A stretch of 64,000 nucleotides of DNA from Myroides profundi (GCF_000833025.1 NZ_CP010817.1:2790001-2854000), one strand, 5' to 3'; positions 28,194-39,498 are shown, counted from the stretch's first letter. Translations and numbers: made by a program. Notes: generated by a model from the sequence alone, not told the origin.

Positions 28194-29654
28194 ATGAATA
28201 TTGAATCTAAAGTTAAACCTAGAAAAGTAACCTTATTACAATCCTTAATACCTATGATCGTATTAATCGCGTTATTAGGTACCAATGTATTCGTTTATGG
28301 TAGTGCTGCCTTAGCTGGTTCTAACCAATTCGTTCTATTAATAGGTGGACTTATCGCGATCGGAATAGGTCTATACAATAAAGTCGATTACGAAGATATT
28401 ATTAAAAAAATCACTAAGAACGTTAGAGAGACTACCAGAGCTATCTATATTCTTTTATTAGTAGGAGCCTTATCAGGAACTTGGTTATTGAGTGGTATTA
28501 TACCTACGATGATTTACTATGGTTTACAGATTCTAGAACCTCATATATTCTTACCTGCAACAGTGATTATCTGTTCCATTATCTCTTTAGCGACAGGTAG
28601 TTCTTGGACCACATCAGCTACTGTAGGTATTGCACTAGTAGGTATAGGTAATGCGATGGGGATAGACCTTGCACTAATCGGAGGTGCAGTGATCTCAGGA
28701 GCATACTTTGGAGATAAACTATCTCCCCTATCAGACACTACTAATTTAGCTTCTGCTATGGCTGGCACAGATTTATTTACTCATATAAGGTACATGATGT
28801 TCACCACCATACCTACCTATGTAGTAACACTAATTATATTTATCATCATCAGTTTTAATCTTAATGTACCAGACACAATAGATATGTCTGCTTCATTACA
28901 AGCCATTGACCAAACATTCAATATTACACCTTGGTTATTCTTAGTACCTGTGATTGTAATTGGAGCAATATTAAAAAAGATGAAACCAATCCTTGCTTTA
29001 CTTCTAGGAACCTTACTAGGAGCAGTATTTTCCCTATTCTTCCAGCCTGATATAGTAGCTTTTGTAGGAGAGGGAACAACATTAACACCTGTTACAGCTT
29101 ATAAAGGAATTATGAATGCCATCACTACAGATATTGCTATTCTATCTCCTATGGAAAGCTTAAATAGCTTATTCGAAGCTGGAGGAATGAAAAGTATGTT
29201 AAACACAGTATGGTTAATTATCTGTGCAATGTTCTTTGGAGGAGCAATGGAAGCTATTGGGGCTTTAAAGAAAATAACACAAACATTACTAAGTATAGCT
29301 AAATCTGTTTTTGGACTATTCGCAAGTACAATGGCAAGCTGTATAGTGGTAAACTTAACTGCTTCAGAGCAATACCTATCATTAGTAATCCCTGGTAAAA
29401 TGTTTGGAAAAGCATACAAAGAAAAAGGACTTGCACCTGAGAACTTAAGTAGAACTCTAGAAGATTCAGGAACAGTGACCTCAGTACTAATTCCATGGAA
29501 TACTTGTGGAGCTTATCACTCAGGAGTATTAGGTATTGATACCATGACTTATGCTCCTTACGCATTCTTTAATATTATTTCACCATTTGTATCTCTTACT
29601 TATGTTGTATTAAATATTAAAATCAGACGTTTAGTTGATGCTGTAAAAGCATAA
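28194..29654 (+). CDS. nhaC: NhaC-family Na+/H+ antiporter
   Basis: A 486-residue inner-membrane protein with about 11-12 hydrophobic segments that exchanges sodium for protons in pH and salt balance. The family signatures are the LATGSSWTTSATVGIA stretch (about residues 131-146), followed by GAYFGDKLSPLSDTTNLAS (about 170-188), and the late EDSGTVTSVLIPWNTCGAYH block. It is a single-gene unit that ends at a bidirectional terminator. Confidence 0.92.
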   Translation: MNIESKVKPRKVTLLQSLIPMIVLIALLGTNVFVYGSAALAGSNQFVLLIGGLIAIGIGLYNKVDYEDIIKKITKNVRETTRAIYILLLVGALSGTWLLSGIIPTMIYYGLQILEPHIFLPATVIICSIISLATGSSWTTSATVGIALVGIGNAMGIDLALIGGAVISGAYFGDKLSPLSDTTNLASAMAGTDLFTHIRYMMFTTIPTYVVTLIIFIIISFNLNVPDTIDMSASLQAIDQTFNITPWLFLVPVIVIGAILKKMKPILALLLGTLLGAVFSLFFQPDIVAFVGEGTTLTPVTAYKGIMNAITTDIAILSPMESLNSLFEAGGMKSMLNTVWLIICAMFFGGAMEAIGALKKITQTLLSIAKSVFGLFASTMASCIVVNLTASEQYLSLVIPGKMFGKAYKEKGLAPENLSRTLEDSGTVTSVLIPWNTCGAYHSGVLGIDTMTYAPYAFFNIISPFVSLTYVVLNIKIRRLVDAVKA

Positions 29655-29717
29655 TTTTTAATTAAGAATTATGAAACTGCGCTTACTCCATGAAGTAAAC
29701 AGAACTTAGATAAAACA

Positions 29718-29751
29718 ACAAAAGGCTATTTCTTACGAAATAGCCTTTTGT
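29718..29751. terminator. Bidirectional terminator between nhaC and guaB
   Basis: A 15-bp perfect stem (29718-29732 with 29737-29751) with a 4-nt loop between convergent genes. Confidence 0.92.
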
Positions 29752-29801
29752 TTTATATTATTTCTACTGTTAACAGTAAACCATCAACTGTAAACTAATT
29801 A

Positions 29802-31313
<1,512 letters not shown>

Positions 31314-31330
31314 CTACTTAATAAAAAACT

Positions 31331-32197
31331 TTAATGAAAAAAATTAAATATTTTTAAAGCTTCATTGTATGAGCTTTCAAATGACATAGCACTCAAGTTC
31401 GTATCTACCTTATTTGCTGTAAAGTAGCTCAACATCTTCTCTGTTGGCATATTTCCAGTCAAATCATCTTTTGCCATTGGACATCCCCCATATCCTTTTA
31501 TTGCACCATCATAACGTAGACATCCAGCCTTATAGGCCGCATCAATCTTCTCAAACCAACTATCAGGAGTAGTGTGTAGATGTGCTCCAAACTCAATATT
31601 AGGATAAGCTGGAATCAAATTACTAAATAAGTAATCTATCACTTCTGGTGTAGAACTTCCTACCGTATCCGATAATGAAAGAATCTTCACTCCCATCTTT
31701 GACAGCTTTTCAGTCCAATCTCCTACAATATCCACATCCCACGGATCTCCATAAGGATTACCAAATCCCATAGATAAATAAGCTACAACCTCTTTATCCG
31801 CCTTAGTAGCGATATTCAATATCTCATCTAAAGTAACGATAGATTCTGCAATGGTCTTATGTGTATTACGCATCTGGAAGTTCTCTGATATAGAAAAAGG
31901 GAATCCTAAATACTGGATTTCTTTATGCTCAGCAGCTTGTTCTGCACCTCTCGTGTTTGCGATAATAGCTAATAGCTTGCTCTCTGTCTTACTCAAGTCT
32001 AACTGAGCTAATAACTCGGCCGTATCCTGCATCTGAGGAATAGCCTTAGGAGAAACAAAACTACCAAAATCTATGGTATCAAACCCCACTCTTAAAAGAG
32101 ACTGTATATATTGTGCCTTTTTTTCTGTTGGGATAAACATCTTAATGCCTTGCATAGCATCACGAGGACATTCTATAATTTTTACTGCTGGTTTCAT
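31331..32197 (-). CDS. mvaB: Hydroxymethylglutaryl-CoA lyase
   Basis: A 288-residue TIM-barrel enzyme that splits HMG-CoA into acetyl-CoA and acetoacetate in leucine breakdown. The catalytic Arg is in IIECPRDAMQG near the N-terminus, the metal-binding His pair is in FGAHLHTTP, and the active-site cysteine loop is GYGGCPMAKDDLTGN. The longest frame adds nine residues (from 32224), but a promoter with both elements (32204-32234) covers that segment, so the ATG at 32197 is chosen. The resulting mRNA would have almost no leader. Confidence 0.88.
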   Translation of the reverse strand: MKPAVKIIECPRDAMQGIKMFIPTEKKAQYIQSLLRVGFDTIDFGSFVSPKAIPQMQDTAELLAQLDLSKTESKLLAIIANTRGAEQAAEHKEIQYLGFPFSISENFQMRNTHKTIAESIVTLDEILNIATKADKEVVAYLSMGFGNPYGDPWDVDIVGDWTEKLSKMGVKILSLSDTVGSSTPEVIDYLFSNLIPAYPNIEFGAHLHTTPDSWFEKIDAAYKAGCLRYDGAIKGYGGCPMAKDDLTGNMPTEKMLSYFTANKVDTNLSAMSFESSYNEALKIFNFFH

Positions 32198-32203
32198 ATA
32201 ATC

Positions 32204-32234
32204 CAAATATAAATGAAAAGCCACAATTTTACAA
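32204..32234 (-). promoter_or_regulatory. Promoter for the HMG-CoA lyase gene
   Basis: On the minus strand, TTG (32234-32232), a 20-bp spacer and TATATTTG (32211-32204). The -7 element ends 6 bp before the ATG, which implies a leader of only a few bases. Confidence 0.7.
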
Positions 32235-32316
32235 TGTGATTTTCTTTATTTTATTTACTCATTATCTAAGAACAACATTCTATTGATTATCTGACACATA
32301 GAGTTCATAAAAACAA

Positions 32317-32353
32317 AAAAAGGTTCTAAAGATGTTATCCTCAGAACCTTTTT
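32317..32353 (-). terminator. Terminator of the pyrD-lysE operon
   Basis: An 11-bp perfect stem (32317-32327 with 32343-32353) with a 15-nt loop. The A-rich top strand to the left gives a T run on the minus strand. Confidence 0.8.
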
Positions 32354-32369
32354 CACTATTATTTTCTTC

Positions 32370-32996
32370 TTAGCTTACTAGTAGGAAAACTGCTAATCCA
32401 CTAAAAACGATGATTTGAAGCCACTTTAAAAATATGTTGACATATTTATTATCTTTCATATAATCTGTCAGCTTAGCTGCTATAGTACAGATGATAAAGA
32501 AAATGACTACTGCTTCTGTAATAAACACTGTACCTAGTACAAAAACTTGTTTCTGCACACTCCCCGCACTTTCTGTAATAAACCCAGGAAACAAAGCTAG
32601 AAAGAACATCATCACCTTTGGGTTTAGGACATTCATCAGCAATCCTTTTCTTACAAATCCCATAAAAGTCTTATCGTTCTGTCCTGAACTAGATTCATCG
32701 ATGACGATTACATTCTCTTCCTGAAATACTTTATAAGACAACCAGAATAGATATAAGGCTCCGAATAACTTAACACCTTTAAACAGTAATTCAGATTGTG
32801 TAATTAAGGCAGAAATCCCAAAAGCAAATAATGATAAATGGAATAATAATCCTCCTACTTGTCCTACCACTACTGCATATCCATACTTACGTCCTCTGGT
32901 AATGCTCTGCGAAACCACATATAGAATATCCGGTCCTGGAGTAATAATCAATAAAAAACAAGTTATAAAAAAAGTATATAATACTTCTGTTGACAT
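32370..32996 (-). CDS. LysE/RhtB-family amino acid exporter
   Basis: A 208-residue inner-membrane protein with about six hydrophobic helices. It carries the family start motif ITPGPDILYVVSQSITRGRKYG (split here: TPGPDILYV at about residues 19-27, then RGRKYG) and the NPKVMMFFLALFPGF segment near residue 125. Members export amino acids such as lysine, homoserine or threonine; the substrate is not known. It starts 8 bp after pyrD, so the two are co-transcribed, although no functional link is obvious. Confidence 0.9.
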   Translation of the reverse strand: MSTEVLYTFFITCFLLIITPGPDILYVVSQSITRGRKYGYAVVVGQVGGLLFHLSLFAFGISALITQSELLFKGVKLFGALYLFWLSYKVFQEENVIVIDESSSGQNDKTFMGFVRKGLLMNVLNPKVMMFFLALFPGFITESAGSVQKQVFVLGTVFITEAVVIFFIICTIAAKLTDYMKDNKYVNIFLKWLQIIVFSGLAVFLLVS

Positions 32997-33004
32997 AATT
33001 AATT

Positions 33005-34024
33005 CTAGTATTTAGATAATATGGCTTTATTAATCTTTTTAATCAAGCCTGGTCCTTCATATATAAAGCCAGTATAAAGCTGAATCAAGCTCGCTCCTGC
33101 CTCCAGTTTTTCTATCGCATCTTCTGCAGAATGTATACCTCCCACACCGATGATAGGAAATGCTTTATTACTCTTCTCAGATAAGAATCGAATAACCTCA
33201 GTACTTCTCTTCGTCAGAGGTTTTCCACTTAGTCCTCCTGTTTCTTGCTGATGAATAGACTTCAGATTACTGCGATCGATAGTAGTGTTCGTAGCGATTA
33301 CTCCAGCTATTTTTGTTTCTGTAACAATCTCTATAATATCTAATAACTGGTCATCTGTTAAGTCTGGTGCTATCTTCAATAAAATAGGCTTAGGAGCCTC
33401 TTTCTGATTATTTTTAACTTGTAAGCCATGAAGTAGAGCTTTCAGCGGTTCTTTATCCTGTAATGCACGTAAATTAGGTGTATTAGGTGAACTCACATTC
33501 ACTACGAAATAATCTACATAAGGAAACAACGCTTCGAAACAGATTTCATAATCTTCATTTGCTTGTTCATTAGGAGTCACTTTATTCTTCCCAATATTTC
33601 CTCCTATCAGTGTTCCTTTATTCTTCTTTAGACGCTCAATAGCCTCTTCTATCCCTCCGTTATTAAATCCCATCCTATTGATAAGACCATTGTCTTCTTT
33701 TAGACGGAATAATCTCTTTTTAGGATTTCCAGGTTGTCCTTTTGGAGTAAGAGTCCCGATTTCTATAAAACCAAAACCAAAGTTTTCTAATTCACTGTAT
33801 AACTTAGCATCTTTATCAAGTCCTGCTGCAAGACCTACTGGATTCTTAAATTTTAATCCAAATACTTCTCTCTCTAATCTAGGGTCATTTACTTGACAAT
33901 TGGCGCGAATAAGTGCGGATACACCAGGAATACTATTCACGAATTTAAGAGCACCGAAGGTAAAATGATGCACTTTCTCTGGGTCAAACCTAAAAAATAT
34001 AGGCTTAATAATGCTTTTATACAT
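33005..34024 (-). CDS. pyrD: Dihydroorotate dehydrogenase, quinone-dependent (class 2)
   Basis: A 339-residue membrane-associated flavoenzyme of pyrimidine synthesis. The N-terminal amphipathic region ([14 protein letters not shown]) is the class 2 membrane and quinone-binding segment. FMN-binding starts [13 protein letters not shown], the catalytic serine is in [12 protein letters not shown] (Ser in place of the Cys of class 1), and GVGGI and YTGFIYEGP close the barrel. It is the first gene of an operon with the LysE-type exporter. Confidence 0.95.
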   Translation of the reverse strand: MYKSIIKPIFFRFDPEKVHHFTFGALKFVNSIPGVSALIRANCQVNDPRLEREVFGLKFKNPVGLAAGLDKDAKLYSELENFGFGFIEIGTLTPKGQPGNPKKRLFRLKEDNGLINRMGFNNGGIEEAIERLKKNKGTLIGGNIGKNKVTPNEQANEDYEICFEALFPYVDYFVVNVSSPNTPNLRALQDKEPLKALLHGLQVKNNQKEAPKPILLKIAPDLTDDQLLDIIEIVTETKIAGVIATNTTIDRSNLKSIHQQETGGLSGKPLTKRSTEVIRFLSEKSNKAFPIIGVGGIHSAEDAIEKLEAGASLIQLYTGFIYEGPGLIKKINKAILSKY

Positions 34025-34063
34025 ACTAAATGACTTTGTGTTGTTGTGTGTCTAAATTTCGTG

Positions 34064-34071
34064 CAAAGGTA
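34064..34071 (-). promoter_or_regulatory. Promoter -7 element (TACCTTTG) for pyrD
   Basis: An exact TAnnTTTG match 40 bp before the start on the minus strand; no TTG at the right distance. Confidence 0.5.
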
Positions 34072-34228
34072 GTATTTAAACCTTGTATTTCATAGTGGTC
34101 TTTTTTTGTTTTTTAGAATCTCCTTAAAATAGTTTTTTACGCACTTAACAAATTATGATAAAACAACTTAGACGAACAACCTTCTTATAGATCTACACTA
34201 CCCTTTCTATATAAACCTAACCTTATTC

Positions 34229-34345
34229 TCCTTGCACTTTCTTGAGGTTTTCTAGGGGATTCCTTGGGCTTTCCTAGCCCAGAAGGCATTTTTCTCGAAG
34301 AAAGGTGCAAGAATACCTCAAGAAAACCCCAAGCAATCTCGAAAC
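34229..34345. repeat. Dispersed intergenic palindromic repeat, copy 1
   Basis: An imperfect palindrome of about 110 bp. The outer left arm CTTGCACTTTCTT (34231-34243) pairs with AAGAAAGGTGCAAG (about 34299-34312) except for one extra G, TCTTGAGGT pairs with ACCTCAAGA, and an inner GGGC...GCCC hairpin lies at about 34266-34280. A 51-bp core (34263-34313) matches the reverse complement of 47258-47308 at 47 positions. This is the form of a REP/MITE-like element; the copies were found by eye. Confidence 0.7.
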
Positions 34346-34478
34346 ATTATAATTTAAACATTATTCATCACCATACCTCTAACTACCACATCTTATTTAA
34401 ACCCAATATAAACAAAGCTCTTCTCTCTTATCTTTTTTAGATGTTTTGTAAATTGTAGCCTATTAAAAAATAAAAAGT

Positions 34479-37304
34479 ATGTTACCATTACAATACCAAA
34501 AGTTCAAAGAAGAACTAGCTAATCACATAGATTCTGATAGAATTATCACTAATCCGATTCAACTATTAGCGTATGGTACTGATGCTAGTTTTTATAAACT
34601 AGTTCCTAAAATAGTTGTTCAAGTACACAATCATCAAGAAGCTGTAGCTACTCTACAGACTGCTACAAGGCATAATGTAGCCGTGACGTACCGAGCAGCA
34701 GGAACAAGTCTATCTGGACAAGCAGTAACTGATTCTATCTTGATGGTAGCTACCCATCAATGGAAGAAATACGAGATTTTAAACAATGGGCTTCAAGCGA
34801 AGTTTCAGCCTGGGATTATTGGAGGAAGAGCTAATATTATCCTAGCTCCTTATGGTCGCAAGATAGGCCCAGACCCAGGTTCTATCAATGCTGCAATGAT
34901 AGGTGGTATTGCTGCGAATAACGCTAGTGGAATGTGCTGTGGTACCTCACAAAACTCTTATAATACAATTGCAGATATTAAGATTGTTCTTTATGATGGA
35001 ACTGTCTTAGATACAGCAAGCGAAGAGAGCAAAAAAGAGTTTGTAGTAAAACACTCTGAAATCATCAAAGAAATAGAGCGTCTAAGGGATGCTATTCACA
35101 CAGATCGCACATTATACGATCGAATAGAGCGCAAGTTTAAAATCAAAAATACCACAGGATATAGCCTTAATGCGTTTATAGACTATCACGATCCTTATGA
35201 AATCATTAAACATATTATGATAGGGTCTGAAGGGACATTAGCCTTTATCTCTGATATTACGTATAACACAGTCATTAATTATAAACACAAAGCGTGTACA
35301 TTAATGATTTTTGAAACCATAGAAAAAGCCTGCCAAGCAGTACCTTTTTTAAAGAAAAGTCCTGTAGCCGCGGTAGAATTATTAGATAGAAATAGTATTA
35401 AATCTATCGAAGACGAGGCTCTTGCACCAGAATACTTTAAGACATTACCAGAGACAGCATGTATCTTACTGGTAGAAGCACAAGCGGAGAATGAAGTGGA
35501 AATGTCAACTAAACAACAACAAATCAGAGAGGCTATCGCTTCTACTCCTACTTATAAGCCTTTTGAGTTCACTTCAGAGCCTCAACAATACGCATTCAAT
35601 TGGAAAGCAAGAAATGGTCTGTTACCTACTACAGGAGCATTGAGAAAGACAGGGACTACTTGTATCATTGAAGATGTTGCCTTTCCTGTAGAGAAATTGG
35701 CAGATGCTTGCATCGCTATGAAAGATCTGTTTGCAGAACTACAATACCATGATGCAGTACTATTTGGGCATGCCTTAGAAGGAAACTTACACTTAGTATT
35801 CTCACAAGATTTCTCTACTCAAGAAGAAATAGACAGATATGCTCGATTAATGGATGGACTGGTAGAAATAGTAGTAGATAAATTTGATGGTTCATTAAAA
35901 GCTGAACATGGAACAGGGCGAAATATGGCTCCTTTCGTAGAGAAAGAATGGGGTAAACAAGCTTATGACATTATGCTAAAAGTCAAAGCAATCTTTGACC
36001 CACATAACTTAGTGAACCCAGGTGTAATTATCAATGTTAATCCTCATGTTCATTTAGAGAACTTCAAAGCTTCTCCTGCTACCAACGAAATAGTAGATAA
36101 ATGTATAGAATGTGGATTCTGTGAATCACACTGTGTATCAGAAGGGCTGACACTATCACCAAGACAACGTATCGTGGTAGGTAGAGAAATAGCAAGACTA
36201 CAAGCTATAGGGAAAGATACAGAAGAGTTAGAGAACTTAGTAAATAGTGCTCATTACTATGCTGATGAAACATGTGCTACAGATGGACTATGTGCCTTAG
36301 CATGTCCTGTAAAAATAGATACTGGTAAATACATTAAAGACATTCGTCATAGCGCTATTACTGAGAAAGACAGAAAAAATGCTGAGTATTTTGTAGAAAA
36401 TATGGAACGCGTTACTGCCATGGGGCGTAAGGCATTAAACACCGTTGGGGTATTCCAAAATATCTTAGGGAATAAGATTATGACTAGTGTGTCAAGTGGT
36501 ATGCGTAAGATGTCTGGTAATAAAATACCACAATGGAATGTAGCCATGCCTAAAGGCAATAAGCATAAAATAACAGAACCTATCGTTAATCCTGGACAGG
36601 ATAGAAAAGTAGTTTACTTCCCTTCGTGCATTAATAGAACAATGGGTAAATCTAATGACTATCCTAAATCTGATATGGATTTAACAGCTAAAACAGTAGA
36701 ACTACTTAAACGTGCTGGATATACCATTATATACCCAGAAAACGTAAATAATATGTGCTGCGGAATGCCATTTAGCAGTAAAGGAATGAAAGAAGAAGGA
36801 TATACTAAATCATCAGAATTAGAACTTGCTTTATTAAAAGCTACTGAGGATGGTAGATACCCTGTATTATTTGACATGAGCCCTTGCTTTTATACCTTCT
36901 ATGAAGCTCATAAAGGTGGTAAGCTAAAAATGTACGATCCAATCGAATTTATGTTAGATTATGTGATGCCTATATTACCTGTTAAGAGCCCAAGAAAAGA
37001 AATCAGTGTATTCCCTGTATGCTCTGTTAAGAAAATAGGATTAGAAGGCAAGTTACTTGAATTGACTAAGCTGTGTGCTGAGAAAGTAAACTATATTGAT
37101 AGCAACTGCTGTGGCTTTGCAGGAGATAGAGGGTTTACGTTCCCTGAATTAAACAAACATGGTAATAGACACTTAAAAGAACAAATACCTACTGATGCGA
37201 AGGATGCATTCTCTACCAGTCGTACGTGTGAAATAGGACTAACAGAATATGGAGGCGTAAACTTTAAATCTATCTTCTACTTAATAGATGAAGTAACTAA
37301 ATAG
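34479..37304 (+). CDS. FAD-linked oxidase with C-terminal Fe-S (CCG) domains, D-lactate dehydrogenase type
   Basis: A 941-residue fusion. Residues about 1-530 are a GlcD-like FAD domain with the PP-loop form TYRAAGTSLSGQAVTDS and DPGSINAAMIGGIAANNASG, then a C-terminal substrate cap with HALEGNLH and KAEHGTGRN. Two 4Fe-4S motifs follow (CIECGFCESHC near 545 and CATDGLCALACP near 605), then two CCG domains (NNMCCGMPFSSKG and SNCCGFAGDRG). The fusion plan equals that of membrane-linked D-lactate or 2-hydroxyacid dehydrogenases feeding the quinone pool. The exact hydroxyacid is not resolved. Confidence 0.88.
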   Translation: MLPLQYQKFKEELANHIDSDRIITNPIQLLAYGTDASFYKLVPKIVVQVHNHQEAVATLQTATRHNVAVTYRAAGTSLSGQAVTDSILMVATHQWKKYEILNNGLQAKFQPGIIGGRANIILAPYGRKIGPDPGSINAAMIGGIAANNASGMCCGTSQNSYNTIADIKIVLYDGTVLDTASEESKKEFVVKHSEIIKEIERLRDAIHTDRTLYDRIERKFKIKNTTGYSLNAFIDYHDPYEIIKHIMIGSEGTLAFISDITYNTVINYKHKACTLMIFETIEKACQAVPFLKKSPVAAVELLDRNSIKSIEDEALAPEYFKTLPETACILLVEAQAENEVEMSTKQQQIREAIASTPTYKPFEFTSEPQQYAFNWKARNGLLPTTGALRKTGTTCIIEDVAFPVEKLADACIAMKDLFAELQYHDAVLFGHALEGNLHLVFSQDFSTQEEIDRYARLMDGLVEIVVDKFDGSLKAEHGTGRNMAPFVEKEWGKQAYDIMLKVKAIFDPHNLVNPGVIINVNPHVHLENFKASPATNEIVDKCIECGFCESHCVSEGLTLSPRQRIVVGREIARLQAIGKDTEELENLVNSAHYYADETCATDGLCALACPVKIDTGKYIKDIRHSAITEKDRKNAEYFVENMERVTAMGRKALNTVGVFQNILGNKIMTSVSSGMRKMSGNKIPQWNVAMPKGNKHKITEPIVNPGQDRKVVYFPSCINRTMGKSNDYPKSDMDLTAKTVELLKRAGYTIIYPENVNNMCCGMPFSSKGMKEEGYTKSSELELALLKATEDGRYPVLFDMSPCFYTFYEAHKGGKLKMYDPIEFMLDYVMPILPVKSPRKEISVFPVCSVKKIGLEGKLLELTKLCAEKVNYIDSNCCGFAGDRGFTFPELNKHGNRHLKEQIPTDAKDAFSTSRTCEIGLTEYGGVNFKSIFYLIDEVTK

Positions 37305-37327
37305 ATCTACTTATTAAAAATGATATA

Positions 37328-37364
37328 ATATGGCATAGACAACAAGTCTATGCCATATTTTATT
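37328..37364 (+). terminator. Terminator of the FAD/Fe-S dehydrogenase gene
   Basis: A 13-bp perfect stem (37328-37340 with 37346-37358), a 5-nt loop and T-rich tail. The next gene's promoter element TAGATTTG (37365-37372) begins right at its end. Confidence 0.88.
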
Positions 37365-37372
37365 TAGATTTG
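37365..37372 (+). promoter_or_regulatory. Promoter -7 element (TAGATTTG) for the acetyltransferase at 37396
   Basis: An exact TAnnTTTG match, 23 bp before the ATG. The terminator hairpin occupies the -33 region. Confidence 0.45.
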
Positions 37373-37395
37373 TTTTTAAACCAATTCAAGAAAAC

Positions 37396-37944
37396 ATGCT
37401 AAATATAGACTTAACCATATTTCCTATACTAGAAACAGAGAGACTTATTCTCAGACGTTTAGACATAAATGACTTAAATACGATGTACACCATGCGTACA
37501 GACCCAGAAGTGATGAAGTATATCCCTATACCCATTACACAGTCAGAAGAAGAGATAAAACAATATATCCATTCTATAGATGAAAGGATGGCAGCTAAAG
37601 AATGTGTTAATTGGGCAATCACGCTAAAAGAAGAAGGTACAATGATCGGTACCATTGGGTTTTATCGTATGAAATTGGAGCATTATAGAGCAGAGACGGG
37701 ATATATGTCTTTGCCCAAATTTAATGGAAAAGGTTATATAACTGAAGCTCTTCAAGCTATTGTCCATTATGGCTTCTCTACGATGAAACTACATTCTATA
37801 GAGGCACTTTTAGATCCAGAGAATATTGGTTCTATGAAAGTACTTGAAAAATGCGGTTTTATCAAAGAAGGGCATTTAAAAGAAAACTGGTTCTTTGATG
37901 GTCAATTTTTAGATACAGTGATCTATTCTAAGCTAAACAAATAA
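37396..37944 (+). CDS. GNAT-family N-acetyltransferase (RimJ/RimL type)
   Basis: A 182-residue acetyltransferase with the RimJ/RimL-type start (ETERLILRRLDINDLNTMY, about residues 14-32). The acetyl-CoA loop is PKFNGKGYITEA (about 106-117), and the ENIGSMKVLEKCGFIKEGHL segment is typical of this branch. Members acetylate ribosomal protein N-termini or small molecules; the target is not known. It converges on the Nnr gene with a shared hairpin. Confidence 0.88.
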   Translation: MLNIDLTIFPILETERLILRRLDINDLNTMYTMRTDPEVMKYIPIPITQSEEEIKQYIHSIDERMAAKECVNWAITLKEEGTMIGTIGFYRMKLEHYRAETGYMSLPKFNGKGYITEALQAIVHYGFSTMKLHSIEALLDPENIGSMKVLEKCGFIKEGHLKENWFFDGQFLDTVIYSKLNK

Positions 37945-37947
37945 AAT

Positions 37948-37980
37948 AAGGCTACCCTCTTAGAGGTAGCCTTACATTTT
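37948..37980. terminator. Terminator between the RimJ-like gene and nnr
   Basis: An 11-bp stem with one bulged C (37948-37959 with 37963-37973). The right side is followed by ACATTTTT and the left preceded by AAAAT, so it can serve both strands. Confidence 0.75.
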
Positions 37981-37992
37981 TATATTCGCTGT

Positions 37993-39498
37993 TTATAATG
38001 CAATTTGATTATAAGCAGAACTAATATTTTTACCTAAATCTGAAGCAACTAAACTATGAGGGTGGATATTCTCAATAGCTATATCTCCCGCTAATCCGTG
38101 TAAATAAACTCCTACTATAGCAGCTTCTTTACTAGTATAACCTTGTCCAAGTAAAGAGGTTATCATACCTGTCAAAGTATCTCCTACTCCAGCAGTAGCC
38201 ATTCCCCAGTTACCTGATGAGTTAAAATAGATTGTTTCGTCTGGTGCTATTGTTATTGTATGAGCTCCTTTTAATACAAAGATGACATTGTGCTTTTTAG
38301 CCAACTGCTTTACTTTATCAATCTTATCAAAGTCATTATCCCACTCACCGATAAGTCTTTTCAGTTCTTTTTCATGTGGAGTTAAAATACTCTCTACTGG
38401 TACTTTATCTAAACACTTCTGCTCACTAATAATATTAAGAGCATCAGCATCTATTACTAATTTCTTATCCTTATTATCTTTTAAAAAAGTAACTAAAGCA
38501 GTAGCTGTATCTTTATGTAATCCTAAACCACATCCTACTCCTACTGCATCATAATGTTCTACAGATGGAAATACTTTTATATAGTCTTCTCCAGCACATG
38601 TATCACACATGACTTCAGGTATCGCTGTCTGTAAAATAGTATATCCACAATTTGGTACATAAGTCGTTACTATTCCACTTCCTGTGTTCATAGCAGCCTT
38701 ACTTGCTAAAGTCATCGCTCCTATCTTTCCTTTACTTCCTCCGATTAGTATTACTCTACCAAAGTCATCCTTACTACTAAACTTAGTTCCTGATTTCACT
38801 AAGTTTCTCACCTTCTCTTGTTCAACAAAATAAGCATCCGACTTAGTACTCTCTATATAATCTAAATCTAATCCTATATCTAATATTTCTAGTTCTTTGA
38901 CATATTCTTTAGCGTCAGATAGTAATAAAGCTGTTTTTGGCAATTGAAACGTATATACTACATCAGCCTTAAATACAATAGCTTCTATTGGTGTTGTCAC
39001 ATCTGCTAATAACCCAGAAGGCATATCTATAGAAACTCTCTCTAGACAAGGTGTTTCGTTTAAAAAGTCAAAAATAGGACGCCACTCTTCATCTAAAGGA
39101 CTATGTAATCCTATACCAAATAACGCATCTACGATAACATCATCTTTCTTTACTTTTAATTTACTCTTCGTATTAAACTTTTCTACATTGATATCTCTAT
39201 CTTCTAATAGATCTTGATTCTGAGCATTATCAGGACTATATTTCTTAGTTTGCACCAAGAAAACCTTCACCATAGCTCCTCCTTCTTTTAATAATCTAGC
39301 TAGTGTTAGTCCATCTCCACCATTATTTCCTGTTCCACAAAAAATAACAAAGGATGTTTGGTATAACTTATATCTAGTTTGCAACTTCTCAAAGACTTTA
39401 GTCGTTGCTCTCTCCATAAGTTTAAATGAAGATATATATTGATTAGATACTGTCTCCTTATCTAATGCTTGTATTTGTGCTGCGTTAAAAATTTTCAT
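37993..39498 (-). CDS. nnr: Bifunctional NAD(P)HX epimerase / ADP-dependent NAD(P)HX dehydratase
   Basis: A 501-residue fusion that repairs hydrated NADH and NADPH. The N-terminal YjeF_N epimerase domain (about 1-215) has CGTGNNGGDGLTLARLL and DALFGIGL. The C-terminal ribokinase-like dehydratase domain (about 225-500) has ILIGGSKGKIGA, LTPHEKEL and the catalytic GNWGMATAGVGDTLTG loop. The length equals the usual bacterial fused Nnr. It is a single-gene unit. Confidence 0.94.
   Translation of the reverse strand: MKIFNAAQIQALDKETVSNQYISSFKLMERATTKVFEKLQTRYKLYQTSFVIFCGTGNNGGDGLTLARLLKEGGAMVKVFLVQTKKYSPDNAQNQDLLEDRDINVEKFNTKSKLKVKKDDVIVDALFGIGLHSPLDEEWRPIFDFLNETPCLERVSIDMPSGLLADVTTPIEAIVFKADVVYTFQLPKTALLLSDAKEYVKELEILDIGLDLDYIESTKSDAYFVEQEKVRNLVKSGTKFSSKDDFGRVILIGGSKGKIGAMTLASKAAMNTGSGIVTTYVPNCGYTILQTAIPEVMCDTCAGEDYIKVFPSVEHYDAVGVGCGLGLHKDTATALVTFLKDNKDKKLVIDADALNIISEQKCLDKVPVESILTPHEKELKRLIGEWDNDFDKIDKVKQLAKKHNVIFVLKGAHTITIAPDETIYFNSSGNWGMATAGVGDTLTGMITSLLGQGYTSKEAAIVGVYLHGLAGDIAIENIHPHSLVASDLGKNISSAYNQIAL

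Larger units (their letters stand above)
34025..34478. other. Intergenic region holding the pyrD promoter and a structured repeat
   Basis: The left end holds the pyrD -7 element (34064-34071). The middle is taken by the repeat at 34229-34345, less AT-rich than its surroundings. The right end, before the FAD/Fe-S dehydrogenase, is AT-rich with no clear promoter. No gene is seen. Confidence 0.55.
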
